Origin: Evansella sp. AB-P1
GTDB taxonomy: Bacteria; Bacillota; Bacilli; Bacillales; Salisediminibacteriaceae
Direction: 5' to 3'
Length of the DNA: 64,000 nt
Assembly (NCBI RefSeq): GCF_029688925.1
Contig: NZ_JARUKY010000003.1
Location: 124,001-188,000, forward strand
In this document: in pieces, positions 30,900-40,072 of the stretch
Layout: each line of letters starts with the position of its first letter
Numbering within the stretch: the first letter of the stretch is position 1
Translations under genes and position numbers: made by a program
The notes under the pieces: model-generated
Seen by the model: only the letters and a program-made list of their open reading frames with translations
Told to the model about the DNA's origin: nothing
Database searches by the model: none

Positions 30900-31142
30900 G
30901 TGGTAGGATTAAAACTTTTTCAAAATAAAAAAACAAAATGTAGCACTCACATATGTTGTCCGAGCTGCGGAGATGAAAGTACGGTAGAAGAATGGAATGA
31001 GATAGCAGTTAGCATTTATGGGAAGAGTAGCCCTGATGTTCGTACTGCTGCATTAGATAAAAAAATATCCTTTCCATTTCAATGTCCAAATTGTTATCGA
31101 GGATTTTCAGCTTACTTACTGGAATTTGTTGATAAAAAATAG
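30900..31142 (+). CDS. Small zinc-ribbon protein
   Basis: GTG at 30900 is 6 nt after a perfect AAGGAGG, which fixes the start and gives 80 aa; the same frame is open further upstream but lacks any ribosome site. Two Cys pairs, CPSCG and CPNC, about 40 residues apart, suggest a single structural zinc site. No further domain is recognised. Role unknown. Confidence 0.8.
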   Translation: MVGLKLFQNKKTKCSTHICCPSCGDESTVEEWNEIAVSIYGKSSPDVRTAALDKKISFPFQCPNCYRGFSAYLLEFVDKK

Positions 31143-31158
31143 GTGAGTACATACCATA

Positions 31159-31189
31159 AGGGGATGACATGATTTAAATGTCATCCCCT
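31159..31189. terminator. Bidirectional terminator between convergent genes
   Basis: A perfect 12-bp stem (31159-31170 with 31178-31189) sits midway between the stops of the plus-strand zinc ribbon gene and the minus-strand SGNH gene. T-runs are poor on both sides. Confidence 0.65.
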
Positions 31190-31208
31190 CTTCAGTGATT
31201 AATAATAA

Positions 31209-32036
31209 TTAGTTATTCACAAAAAATGTTTTAATACTATTTTTCCAGGTTTCATGCCCCAATGCTGTTGGCATTCGGTGTTCTTCACCTACATATGCAT
31301 GGAGGGCTTCATCCTCAACATCAGGCCAATCATTCCAATGATCGATATACATATAGTCTGTCTCTTCCTGCACAAAGGTTCTTAACTGCTCAACGTATTG
31401 TGGATAATACATCGTTCCGAACACTGGCTGTGGAGGCTGTACCATCACGATTACATCTTCATGACTACTTTCAAAAGCATTGACCATAATAGAAAGTGCT
31501 GTTATTGTATCGTTTGTAGAAACAATTCCATTATCATTCCAAAGGAAAGGTTCAATAATAACAACATCAGGATTTAATCTAGCAACACCTAAGTGATACT
31601 CTTCTTGCAAAACCTCTAAGCTAGTTATTTGGCCAAATTCATACGTTTCAACACGAAATAAGTCTCTTTCATATTTTTCATTTAACCCTTTTTCTAATAA
31701 AAGGGGCCATGGATCAATGCCTTCACGTTGTGAATCCACAAGTGCTCTCGAACCAAATGCAATAATATGTATCTCATCATTATCAAATCTTTGTTCAACC
31801 AATGCTTTTATTGAGGTTGGCAGTCCGTCCGTTAGCTGCTCAAACCACGCTTGCTCCTCATCTTCTCTTTTTGCAAAAGCTTCCTCTTCACGCTGGATTT
31901 GCTCCTGTACCATCGTTTCATGATCAACCTTAGCAGAATTTGCAATTTCTGCAAGTTTGTTATCATAGGCAAACTTCCCAAAGACAACTGCACCAATTGA
32001 TAGAATAAATATCATCATTACTAGAACTTTCTTCAT
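31209..32036 (-). CDS. Membrane-anchored SGNH/GDSL-type hydrolase
   Basis: 275 aa with an N-terminal membrane anchor (1-22), a charged spacer, and an SGNH fold outside the membrane: block I reads IIAFGSRAL, then WPLLLEKGL, PDVVIIEPFLWND (the Asn block) and a final HETWKNSI with a His near the expected catalytic place. The usual GDS is GSR here, so activity is uncertain. Relatives deacylate polysaccharides or wall polymers. It lies beside a sortase and penicillin-binding protein, in keeping with wall work. ATG 32036 follows AAAAGGGG. Confidence 0.82.
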   Translation of the reverse strand: MKKVLVMMIFILSIGAVVFGKFAYDNKLAEIANSAKVDHETMVQEQIQREEEAFAKREDEEQAWFEQLTDGLPTSIKALVEQRFDNDEIHIIAFGSRALVDSQREGIDPWPLLLEKGLNEKYERDLFRVETYEFGQITSLEVLQEEYHLGVARLNPDVVIIEPFLWNDNGIVSTNDTITALSIMVNAFESSHEDVIVMVQPPQPVFGTMYYPQYVEQLRTFVQEETDYMYIDHWNDWPDVEDEALHAYVGEEHRMPTALGHETWKNSIKTFFVNN

Positions 32037-32144
32037 AAAAATACCCCTTTTTAATCAATCCTCATAAGTAACCCCCACGTCATTTAGCATGCTTTTATAA
32101 AGCCGCAAACATGGGGGCAAACATTGTTTATTTAAATTATAAAT

Positions 32145-32741
32145 TTACTCATTTACTGGTTTTGCATTTATGATATACCGATCAGGAGCATCCCCAATAA
32201 AACGAAAAGGATAACAGGTAGAAATCGTTAACACTTCCTCATCAATGGAGTAATCAATAACCGTACGATCATCTGCAGGAACGATAAACGGTTCTTCATG
32301 TATTTCATATTTGAACGTTCCATATCCCATCTGGACTTCAATTATATCACCTACAACCAAATCTCCTAAATTACGAAAAACTGTATCACGATGTCCGGAT
32401 AATAGTATTTGGCGCCCTTGTCCAGGGAAGGCCGTACCAATGTAGTGTCCAACGCCAGCTTTTAAATCTTCATCAGACGTCCCTACTACAATAGGCCATT
32501 CATCATCAAGGATTGGAATAGAAAGAATCCCTATTGCATCCCCATTGTCTGGTTCAAAATCTCTTAAAATACTTTCTAAATCCCCTCGTTCTGACGCATC
32601 TTGTTGTGCACTATGGACAATACTTTGAGCCGTTCGAAGTGCTTCGTCTTGCTTCGAATTCATCTCGAAATATTGATAACCTCCTATACCTAAGAAAAAA
32701 AAGCTTGTAAGGATTAAAACGATCCCGATCCATTTTCTCAT
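32145..32741 (-). CDS. Class D sortase
   Basis: A 198-aa membrane transpeptidase that would join LPxTG-like proteins to the wall. One N-terminal membrane helix (5-27), then the sortase barrel with catalytic His in LSGHRDT, Cys in TISTCYPF and Arg in PDRYII. The IGILSIPILD and GVGHYIGTAFPGQG stretches are typical of class D. ATG 32741 follows GGGGAGAGG. No clear LPxTG substrate is seen in this window. Confidence 0.95.
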   Translation of the reverse strand: MRKWIGIVLILTSFFFLGIGGYQYFEMNSKQDEALRTAQSIVHSAQQDASERGDLESILRDFEPDNGDAIGILSIPILDDEWPIVVGTSDEDLKAGVGHYIGTAFPGQGRQILLSGHRDTVFRNLGDLVVGDIIEVQMGYGTFKYEIHEEPFIVPADDRTVIDYSIDEEVLTISTCYPFRFIGDAPDRYIINAKPVNE

Positions 32742-32997
32742 CCGACGCCTCTCCCCTAACTAAAAATATATATTCATTATAACCGAAGTAGATATAAGTT
32801 AAAAGATACATATAGAAGGATATAGTTTAGTTTTCTAGAAACAGCAAGTCAAAACAAATCTTTTAATAGTAGATATTGTAGGAAATTACAACATACATGG
32901 GATTTCTGCCCTGAAAATAAGAATGTTTCAGTAGTGAAGGGCAGCGACTCCAGCGGGCGAGCTTCCAAACCACTTAATCCTTCTGTAGTCAAAATCT
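32742..32997. repeat. Fragment of a dispersed repeat between the sortase and PBP genes
   Basis: Bases about 32918-32965 contain CCCTGAAAATAAGAA, found again at about 49128, followed by GGCAGCGACTCCAGCGGGCGAGC, the edge of the Bacillaceae repeat seen more completely at 45270-45390. The rest is plain AT-rich sequence. Confidence 0.5.
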
Positions 32998-35055
32998 CTA
33001 ATCTATCAAACGTAAAAATTCGTTTACTAAATCAACAACGTATCCACTTCCTCCTAAATCCTCCACATGTTCAATCATCATTGTAACGAGTATGTCCTTT
33101 TCATCGTAATCTAAAGCAACATACCAACCTAACTCTTTCCCATCTTCACTATCACGAGTATCCTTTAGCTCTGCTGTTCCAGTTTTTCCTGCCATGGATC
33201 GATTGTAACCGAGGTTTTCTCGATATGCCGTTCCATTAGGGTCATTCGTAACTGAAATAATAGAGTCTAAAACAATTGCTGCCGTTTGTTCTGAGATAAC
33301 ATCTTCCTTCCACCATTCTCCTGTTGCCTCATCTTCTAATAGAACTGGTTGAACGACTGATCCATCATTAACAAACATCGTATAAAGAGTTGAGAGATGA
33401 ACGACATTCATCTGCACTTGCCCTTGCCCGTAGCCAGTATCAGCAACTAATATGTCAGAGCTTAAAGATTCATTTGCTAGATTTGACGCATACAGGGGAA
33501 ATTCAAATGGAATAGGTTCTTCAAATCCAAACACTTCCGCCCAAGATTCCATTTTTTCTGCACCAATATGTAACGCCTGTTGGGCAAAATAAATGTTGTC
33601 CGAATACTTCATTCCTGTATTTAAATCAACATTTGTGACATGATCATAAAACCTCACAACCTCATAGCCTCCCCAATTACTGCCTTCAGGCTGCCACGAT
33701 TTATCTGTAATTGTGATAGTTTCATTTGGATCTAACGTTCCTTCCTCTATTCCAATTGCTGCAGTAAAAGGCTTAAATACAGACCCTGGCGAATAAGCAT
33801 ATTGGAAACGTCTCTCATATAACACATTAATATCGTCAAGGGCTTCCGTTCTTGGATCTCTCATATTTAAATAATTGAAATTAGAATCATAGGATGGCTG
33901 ACTTACTAACGCTAAGACTTCTCCAGTGGTTGGATTCATGACCACTCCAGCACCATAATCATCACCAATCGTATTAGCTAGCATTTCTTGAAGCTCAGCA
34001 TCTATCGTCAATGTTATAGTCTCTCCATCAATAGCTTCATTCTTAATAATAACATCCTTTGTATTTCCAGCTTCATCTGTAACAGCTATCGTAACACCTC
34101 GTTCTCCTCGAAGCCTCTCTTCATATACACTTTCAAGTCCCCGTTTACCAATAACTGAAGTAGATGTATACCCTTCACCTTCTAGTGCCTCTAACTCTTC
34201 TGCAGTAATAGGCCCAATATATCCAATTAATTGAGCTAAGCTTTCTCCATATTGGTACTCTCTTCCTGGAATTCGGTTAATAAGTACACCTCCAATTTCT
34301 AGGAGATCATCTAATCTAGCATCACTTAATGGCATTCGTTGAACAGGTGCAAACCAATCTGGGTTATTCGGATATGCATTAGCCAAATTCCTAACTCGAT
34401 CTACATCCATGTTAAATAAACGGGCCACATCTTCCGTCGCTTGATCAAAATCATCTATTCTATTTGGAACAAAGCCAACCTCATACACTTCGCCATTAAC
34501 GGCTAGCTCTCTTCCACTGCGATCTACTATCTCTCCCCTTTTCGGTAGCTCTGCGGAAACAGTGATTTTATCTGTGGGAGAATCCAATCCAACGAATATA
34601 TGTGATGGGTGCCATTCAATATACCACTGTTCTCTTTCCTCATCATTTTCGTCTTCCTCTATTTTCTTCAGTAACGTAATAGTCGTTTCATAACGAAGAT
34701 TCCCTGCAATTGTGGCCATTGTTATTTCGATTGGATATTGAAGCTCCTCTGTAACCTCCCAATCTATTTCTTCTTCTTCAAAATCACGTGATTCATACGT
34801 AATTTGGATTTGATCCACTCCCAAATCCTCATACACCTGCCCCATCCTTTCTGGCAAGCTCCATTCCTGTTCTTCAAGAAGGTCTATTGATTGTGTATGA
34901 AGAGTTGCGACCATTCTATCGTATTCATGTGTTTCCCACGCCTCTATGTATTCTTCTAGTGTGTCTTCAGGATTAACCTTTTCATCATCCGAACACCCCA
35001 GCAAAAAGGCTACATTAGCAAAGGAAATTAAAAATATAAAAAAAGCCTTTTTCAC
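32998..35055 (-). CDS. Penicillin-binding lipoprotein (MecA_N-type class B PBP, PBP3/PbpC-like)
   Basis: A class B transpeptidase that cross-links wall peptides. GTG at 35055 is the likely start, because GGGGAG lies 8 nt before it and no site precedes the ATG at 35076. The lipobox FLLGC places the modified Cys at residue 21 of the corrected protein. Numbered from 35076: MecA_N-like domain 35-165, dimerisation domain 175-345, transpeptidase from about 350 with SVFK (active Ser 432), SDN (492-494) and KTG (631-633). All three active motifs are intact. About 685 aa, as in B. subtilis PbpC. The N-terminal part is very acidic. Confidence 0.94.
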   Translation of the reverse strand: MKKAFFIFLISFANVAFLLGCSDDEKVNPEDTLEEYIEAWETHEYDRMVATLHTQSIDLLEEQEWSLPERMGQVYEDLGVDQIQITYESRDFEEEEIDWEVTEELQYPIEITMATIAGNLRYETTITLLKKIEEDENDEEREQWYIEWHPSHIFVGLDSPTDKITVSAELPKRGEIVDRSGRELAVNGEVYEVGFVPNRIDDFDQATEDVARLFNMDVDRVRNLANAYPNNPDWFAPVQRMPLSDARLDDLLEIGGVLINRIPGREYQYGESLAQLIGYIGPITAEELEALEGEGYTSTSVIGKRGLESVYEERLRGERGVTIAVTDEAGNTKDVIIKNEAIDGETITLTIDAELQEMLANTIGDDYGAGVVMNPTTGEVLALVSQPSYDSNFNYLNMRDPRTEALDDINVLYERRFQYAYSPGSVFKPFTAAIGIEEGTLDPNETITITDKSWQPEGSNWGGYEVVRFYDHVTNVDLNTGMKYSDNIYFAQQALHIGAEKMESWAEVFGFEEPIPFEFPLYASNLANESLSSDILVADTGYGQGQVQMNVVHLSTLYTMFVNDGSVVQPVLLEDEATGEWWKEDVISEQTAAIVLDSIISVTNDPNGTAYRENLGYNRSMAGKTGTAELKDTRDSEDGKELGWYVALDYDEKDILVTMMIEHVEDLGGSGYVVDLVNEFLRLID

Positions 35056-35131
35056 TACAATCACTCCCCTTTTCATTTCATCTAGAATGCTGTTTTTTAT
35101 TTCTAATCACTAGACGTTCATCTACTTCCGA

Positions 35132-35647
35132 TCACTTCTCTTCCACCTTAAATCGGTTGTTTCTCCTTCTCCACAATATGATTATTCCAACTCCAATTAT
35201 ACCACCGACAGAATCTAAAATAACGTCTTCTATCATTCCAGAACGGTTTGGATGAAGGAGTTGACTGAATTCATCAATGGATGCATAAATAGTCACAAAA
35301 AGCCAAGCTATGATAGCTGATTTCATTCTTTTTTCTATCAGTATGTAAGCAAGCCTATAAGCTAGAATTCCTAAAACAGCAAAGACGAATAAATGAGCAC
35401 CTTTTCTAATAAAAAACTCAATAAACGCCGCTGGATCACGATATTGTAAACTTATAATTGAATCGCCATATTTAAAGGAAACATTAGAACCAACTGTCTC
35501 CACCCACTCTAGATCAAATTCTTGAAGAATCGGTTGTACATTTTGCCTTTCGTACGGTTGAGAGGAGGAAAAATAAATAAGACCTACCCACACAACCAAT
35601 GGAACAATATAAAACATAACTAATTTACTCATTCTCATTGACTCCAA
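35132..35647 (-). CDS. VanZ-family membrane protein
   Basis: 171 aa with about four hydrophobic segments; the SSSQPYE motif after the first segment, the RKGAHLFVFAVLG motif and the IDEFSQLLHPNRSG motif are typical of VanZ. Such proteins confer low-level teicoplanin resistance in some hosts, but most have no assigned role. The start is unclear: TTG at 35647 has GAGGUG 5 nt upstream, while ATG at 35632 has GGAG 9 nt upstream. Confidence 0.9.
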   Translation of the reverse strand: MESMRMSKLVMFYIVPLVVWVGLIYFSSSQPYERQNVQPILQEFDLEWVETVGSNVSFKYGDSIISLQYRDPAAFIEFFIRKGAHLFVFAVLGILAYRLAYILIEKRMKSAIIAWLFVTIYASIDEFSQLLHPNRSGMIEDVILDSVGGIIGVGIIILWRRRNNRFKVEEK

Positions 35648-35903
35648 ACAAACACCTCACTAACTAATTGCGAAAATACACTAGCTATTATGTAAATTAT
35701 AACAAATAAGTCAATGTATACTTGATGTTTTAATGGTAAGATTTATTGAAAATGGGCCATGGTTTTTGAACCTGGTCTACCTGTACCCGGTTCACTTCCA
35801 AATTCGAAATCCCACACGCATTACAATCAGGTTTCATAAACAACAGGTTGTTCGAATAGTATTAAATTATACAACCCTTCACTTGAAGGAGGTAGTCCAC
35901 CAT

Positions 35904-36368
35904 ATGTATAGACGTTCAGCACCAATTGCACCTTTCATCATCATTAGTGGAACAGTTATTATCAGTATTTTTCTTGTGGTTTTCTTTATGTTTCTATCCC
36001 CATCTCAGCAGGCGAAAAATGTGGTAGATGCCTTTTATAGCTATGAACAGGAATCGAGATTTTCTTCATCATGGGACTTGTTTCATCCACTTATGAAAGA
36101 GAAATTTTCTAGAAACAATTACATGCAGGATCGAAATCACGTATTTATGAATCACTTTGGGGTAGATACCTTTTCATATACACTGAGTAGGCCGAAAAAA
36201 AAGACAAACTGGAGAATGTCCGAGGATGCTGAAGTAATAGATACTGTATATAAAGTTACTGTTACAAAAAAATACAAAGGGAAATATGGTAATTTTCAAA
36301 TTATTCAAGATACCTATGCTGCCAAAGAAGAAAATGACTGGAAGGTAATGTGGAATTACAACCACTGA
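35904..36368 (+). CDS. Membrane-anchored protein of unknown function
   Basis: A strong AAGGAGGU site precedes ATG 35904, giving 154 aa; the frame is open further upstream, but that part looks noncoding. One membrane helix (about 9-32), then an alpha/beta domain outside the membrane beginning AKNVVDAFYSYEQ, of the size and pattern of NTF2-like domains. No enzyme motif seen. It is the only plus-strand gene here and stands alone. Confidence 0.78.
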   Translation: MYRRSAPIAPFIIISGTVIISIFLVVFFMFLSPSQQAKNVVDAFYSYEQESRFSSSWDLFHPLMKEKFSRNNYMQDRNHVFMNHFGVDTFSYTLSRPKKKTNWRMSEDAEVIDTVYKVTVTKKYKGKYGNFQIIQDTYAAKEENDWKVMWNYNH

Positions 36369-37100
36369 ACCTCCACACGAATGAATTCGGTGGGTTCTAA
36401 CGTACTAGAAGCACATCCTCTAAAACTATGGTGTGTAATAATAACATTCAGTACTTTTATACCTTTACAGCTATAAGGAATTCTATTTTAGAGGTATATG
36501 ATAGAATAAATTTATTAGCATAATCACATACTTAATAGATATTGTTTTGAATTACCTTATGTATTATTTTAAAGTTATGTAGAAGTTTTATTAATGTAGT
36601 AACCATCCCTTTAAATATATTATAAATATAACATTTTCCGTTTAGTGAAATCATACTTTTATGTTTGTTTTCCCCTAGCACAAAAATACTTTTCCACCTC
36701 CGCCCTCCGAAAAGCTATTATTACAAGACTTATACCTATGTGAAGATTGAAAATTCAATAAAAAATATGCTATCAAAATTCAAACCTCTTAAATATCTTA
36801 GTTTTCAATATGTTTTTTATATAAAGAATCGTATCAAAAATGCACATTAAAAATAATAACTCTATTATTTTTATATCACATCAGTGTGTTTTGGTAAAAT
36901 TTTCAACGAGTGAAGTGAGTTAAACGGATAAATGAAAATGAAATAAATGTAATTTTTTGTAAAAATATTACCGATAAGTGCTAAAGGAATTATGTATAGA
37001 AAATAATTTGCTCCAGGAACGGAATTATCTATTTGATCAATGTTGTTGCTAGAGCTACGAAAATCCCCTGTTTAGGTTTAATAGAACTTAAAATAAACAT
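36369..37100. other. Long AT-rich intergenic region, no gene seen
   Basis: About 730 bases. A 61-codon frame at 36665-36850 lacks a ribosome site and has an unlikely composition. No RNA gene or repeat recognised. Confidence 0.5.
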
Positions 37101-37150
37101 AAAAAAGAGCTTAGGATAAAGTGATATAAGCGAAATCCAAGCTCATTTTT
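37101..37150 (-). terminator. Terminator after the DnaJ-type zinc finger gene
   Basis: Imperfect stem (37107-37116 with 37135-37144) followed on the minus strand by six Ts (37101-37106). Confidence 0.7.
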
Positions 37151-37198
37151 AATGAAGATATTGTACTATTTCATTAATTCTACATTCAATATGCGGAA

Positions 37199-37408
37199 TT
37201 ATTCAGTCGATGCTTGCCAATCCTGAAAGGAACCACTACCATTACAGCCAGAGCATTCAAAATATGCAGGTGAATAGTAATATTCATTGGCAAACATATT
37301 GAAGCCCTTTCCCCTACAATCTGGACAAATTCCTTTTGACTCCATCTTCGAAATTCTCTTTTCGTACTGCTGTGTTCTCCATTCAGATATTGCACTGAAA
37401 AGACCCAT
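37199..37408 (-). CDS. Small protein with DnaJ-type CxxCxGxG zinc motifs
   Basis: 69 aa. ATG 37408 lies 8 nt after GAGG; an upstream GTG at 37417 overlaps that site. Two motifs, CPDCRGKGF and CSGCNGSGS, match the DnaJ cysteine-rich repeat and would bind one zinc. No J domain is present. Function unknown; the strong site and motif show it is a real gene. Confidence 0.82.
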   Translation of the reverse strand: MGLFSAISEWRTQQYEKRISKMESKGICPDCRGKGFNMFANEYYYSPAYFECSGCNGSGSFQDWQASTE

Positions 37409-37611
37409 TTTTTTCACCTCAAAAGTATTTTTCTATAGTATGTGGAAAAATGAGGAATGTATACATCATTCGCCAATTTTTCTCAAAAATGGGTTACTTA
37501 TTTATCTACCAACCAATTTTCTTCTCTCTATAAACCGTTCCTCCTACTATACATACCATAAAAAAAAGTACTACTATATAAATATGCAGGAGAAATAGAA
37601 GAGGTGAAACA

Positions 37612-39102
37612 ATGGGGAAGGAATTTGTTATTGGATTAGACATAGGAACAACAAGTGCAAAATCCGTTCTCTTCAATAAAAGGGGAGACGTTTTTTCAGA
37701 GTACGAAGTAAGTTATCCTTTAATTTTTCCAAAAAAGGGTTGGGTAGAGCAAGATCCATACGTAATTGAAAAAGCAGCAATAAAAGCAGTCCGACAATCT
37801 ATCGAAAGAAGTAACATAAACAAGCATGAGATTATTTCAGTGGGCATATCCTCCGCAATGCATTCGTTGATCTGTGTGGATGAAAATGGAGAAGCATTGA
37901 CACATTCGATTACTTGGGCAGATGGACGAGGCGTGGACCAGGCTAACCGATTGCGAGATAGTGATCTAGGAAAGGAATTATATAAGAAAACAGGGACACC
38001 AAGCCATCCTATGACGCCACTAGTTAAATTGATGTGGATGAAGGAAGGAAACTTTAATCCCTATAGAAAGGCTGCTAAGTACATATCTATAAAAGAATTT
38101 TTACTGTTTCATTGGTTTAATGAATGGGTCGTCGATTATTCTGTTGCTTCTGCAACTGGTCTGTTTAACTGTAAAAATCTTATTTGGGAGCCATCTGCCT
38201 TAGTTTTCGCTGGAATAACGGAAGATCAGCTATCACACCCCGTTCCTCCTACCTATGTTCTAGAGGGTTTGAAGAAGGAGATAGCCGATGAAATGGGAAT
38301 TCCTCTAATTCCATTTACCATTGGTGCTAGTGACGGTCCACTAGCAAATATCGGCATTGGTGCCATTGAACATGGGAACACGGCAATCACAATTGGAACA
38401 AGTGGTGCCATTCGGCAATTAGTCTCGTCTCCTAAAATCGATAGTAAGGAAGAGATTTTCTGTTACGCTGTCACAAAAGATCTATACGTAATAGGAGGAC
38501 CGACAAATAATGGTGGAATCATTTTTGATTGGCTAAAAGACGTCTTTGTTGATAAAAGCGAGATTCAAACAGCCCAGAACATTGGAAGAAACCCTTATGA
38601 CCTCTTAATTGATACAGCTAAAAAGGCTGAACCTGGATCAGACGGCTTGATATTTCATCCTTATTTAAATGGGGAAAGAGCACCTTTTTGGAATAACACC
38701 GTTCGTGGAGGCTATGTAGATTTGACGCTAAAGCACAAAAAAGAGCAGCTTATTCGTGCAGCGTTAGAAGGAGTCATGTTTAATCTTTATTACATATATC
38801 AGGCTGTCGAACGAACAGCAGGTTCATCTCACTCCCTTTATGCAAGTGGTGGATTTTCCCGTTCTTCCTTTTTAGTGCAGCTTCTTGCTGATGTGTTCGG
38901 TCAGGAAGTATATATTCCTAAAAATCATCAAAGCTCTGCATGGGGGGCAGCATGGTTTAGTCTCCTCTCTCTAGGCTATGTTACCGATTTAAATTCCATA
39001 AAAGAATCTATTCCAATGGATGATCCTGTTTCCCCGTCTCGGGAGAATCATCGTATTTATAAAGAAGCTTTTAAACGGTTTACGGAAGTGTTGCCAAAGT
39101 GA
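37612..39102 (+). CDS. gntK: Gluconokinase (FGGY carbohydrate kinase)
   Basis: It phosphorylates gluconate (or a similar sugar acid) with ATP. 496 aa with the FGGY fold: N-terminal phosphate loop GLDIGTTSAKSV, substrate region WADGRG, ATP-binding GTSGAIR and PTNNGG, and YASGGFSRSSFLVQLLADV near the C-terminus. Overall it resembles Bacillus gluconate kinase more than xylulokinase or glycerol kinase. ATG follows GAGGUGAAACA. No permease or dehydrogenase is beside it, so substrate choice is not supported by context. Confidence 0.88.
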   Translation: MGKEFVIGLDIGTTSAKSVLFNKRGDVFSEYEVSYPLIFPKKGWVEQDPYVIEKAAIKAVRQSIERSNINKHEIISVGISSAMHSLICVDENGEALTHSITWADGRGVDQANRLRDSDLGKELYKKTGTPSHPMTPLVKLMWMKEGNFNPYRKAAKYISIKEFLLFHWFNEWVVDYSVASATGLFNCKNLIWEPSALVFAGITEDQLSHPVPPTYVLEGLKKEIADEMGIPLIPFTIGASDGPLANIGIGAIEHGNTAITIGTSGAIRQLVSSPKIDSKEEIFCYAVTKDLYVIGGPTNNGGIIFDWLKDVFVDKSEIQTAQNIGRNPYDLLIDTAKKAEPGSDGLIFHPYLNGERAPFWNNTVRGGYVDLTLKHKKEQLIRAALEGVMFNLYYIYQAVERTAGSSHSLYASGGFSRSSFLVQLLADVFGQEVYIPKNHQSSAWGAAWFSLLSLGYVTDLNSIKESIPMDDPVSPSRENHRIYKEAFKRFTEVLPK

Positions 39103-39143
39103 TTGACATACTTGGATCTGAAGGACAATCGTGAAAAGAAGAA

Positions 39144-39195
39144 GTGGTCTAGGCAACCGCAATGCAGGGAAATCATGAAATGCGGTAGCTATAAA
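39144..39195 (+). repeat. Leader-like flanking element of hairpin array 1
   Basis: The stretch TCTAGGCAACCGCAATGCAG followed by GGAAATCATGAAATGCGG closely matches 48734-48776, upstream of array 2 in the same orientation. Its first part also matches 49147-49185 just past array 2. It contains ACCGCA/TGCGGT arms that could pair. Confidence 0.6.
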
Positions 39196-39270
39196 TTGGG
39201 ATGGACGTTCGCATATATGGGGAAATATGGAATGAAGTAGCTAAGAATCTTATCATTTCTTCTTTTCCCT

Positions 39271-39876
39271 TTTGCAGGCTTATTGAGCAGCTTCTATTTG
39301 CCTGCAAATCTCTTTTTCCCTTTTGCAGGCTCATTGGACAGCTTCTATGCGCCTGCAAATCCTCTTTTCCCCTTTTGCAGGCTTATTGGCTGCCTTCTAT
39401 ACGCCTGCAAATCTCCATTTCCCCTTTTGCAGGCTTATTGACAAACTTCTATTCGCCTGCAAATCCTCTTTTCCCCTTTTGCAGGCTTATTGGACAGCTT
39501 CTATGCGCCTGCAATCCTGCTTTTTCCTTTTGCAGGCTTATTGGACGCTTCCTATCCTCCTGCAAACCTCTTTTCCCCTTTTGCAGGCTTATTGGCGGCG
39601 GTCTATATGCCTGCAAATCCTCTTTTCCCCTTTTGCAGGCTTATTGGACCCTTTCTATATACCTGCAAACCATCCTTTCCCCTTTTGCAGGCTTATTGGA
39701 CGCTTCCTATCCTCCTGCAAACCTCTTTTCCCCTTTTGCAGGCTTATTGGACAGCTTCTATGCGCCTGCAAATCCTCTTTTCCCCTTTTGCAGGCTCATT
39801 GGACAGCTTCTATGCGCCTGCAAATCCTCTTTTCCCCTTTTGCAGGCTCATTGGACGCACCCTATGTGCCTGCAAA
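39271..39876 (+). repeat. Tandem array 1: 12 copies of a 51-52 bp hairpin-forming unit
   Basis: Each unit has left arm TTTGCAGGC, a centre like TTATTGGACAGCTTCTATGC, right arm GCCTGCAAA and a pyrimidine linker such as TCCTCTTTTCCCC. Arms are almost invariant while the centre varies. Right arms at some units have lost a base. Several long open frames across it come from the repeat period and are not genes. The same unit recurs at 48786-49105. Confidence 0.92.
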
Positions 39877-39987
39877 TCTTCTTTCTTACTGTTTCCAAGA
39901 TTATATAAGAACAAAGCAAGCCGTTCTCTCATCACCAAAACAAAAAAAAAAAATTTCCACAAGGTTGATATCTAAAATTTCCTAGTA

Positions 39988-40032
39988 AACAAAACAAACA
40001 GGATGACATTATTCATGTCACCCTGTTTGTTT
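39988..40032 (-). terminator. Terminator after the phosphoglucomutase gene
   Basis: Long stem (39992-40009 with 40014-40032, one or two mismatches) whose outer arm is rich in T on the minus strand; 40 bp past the stop at 40073. Confidence 0.8.
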
Positions 40033-40072
40033 GATTTATCCCATTATTCTAAGACAAGTTAACATCAAGTGA

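Noticed and set aside
32072-32117. Hairpin CCCCCA/TGGGGG between the SGNH and sortase genes
   Set aside because: Only six pairs with a loop of over 30 nt and no T-run; too weak to call a terminator.
35733-35903. N-terminal extension of the membrane-anchored protein
   Set aside because: The strong AAGGAGGU site lies before the later ATG 35904, and a membrane helix then starts near the N-terminus.
36665-36850. 61-codon frame in an intergenic region
   Set aside because: No ribosome site and unlikely composition; probably chance in AT-rich sequence.
39271-39876. CRISPR array
   Set aside because: The whole unit, including its centre and linker, is repeated; there are no unique spacers and no cas genes.
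39201-39985. Long open frames across array 1 (three frames)
   Set aside because: All frames are open only because the repeat unit lacks stops; the products are Cys/Phe/Leu repeats with no ribosome site.
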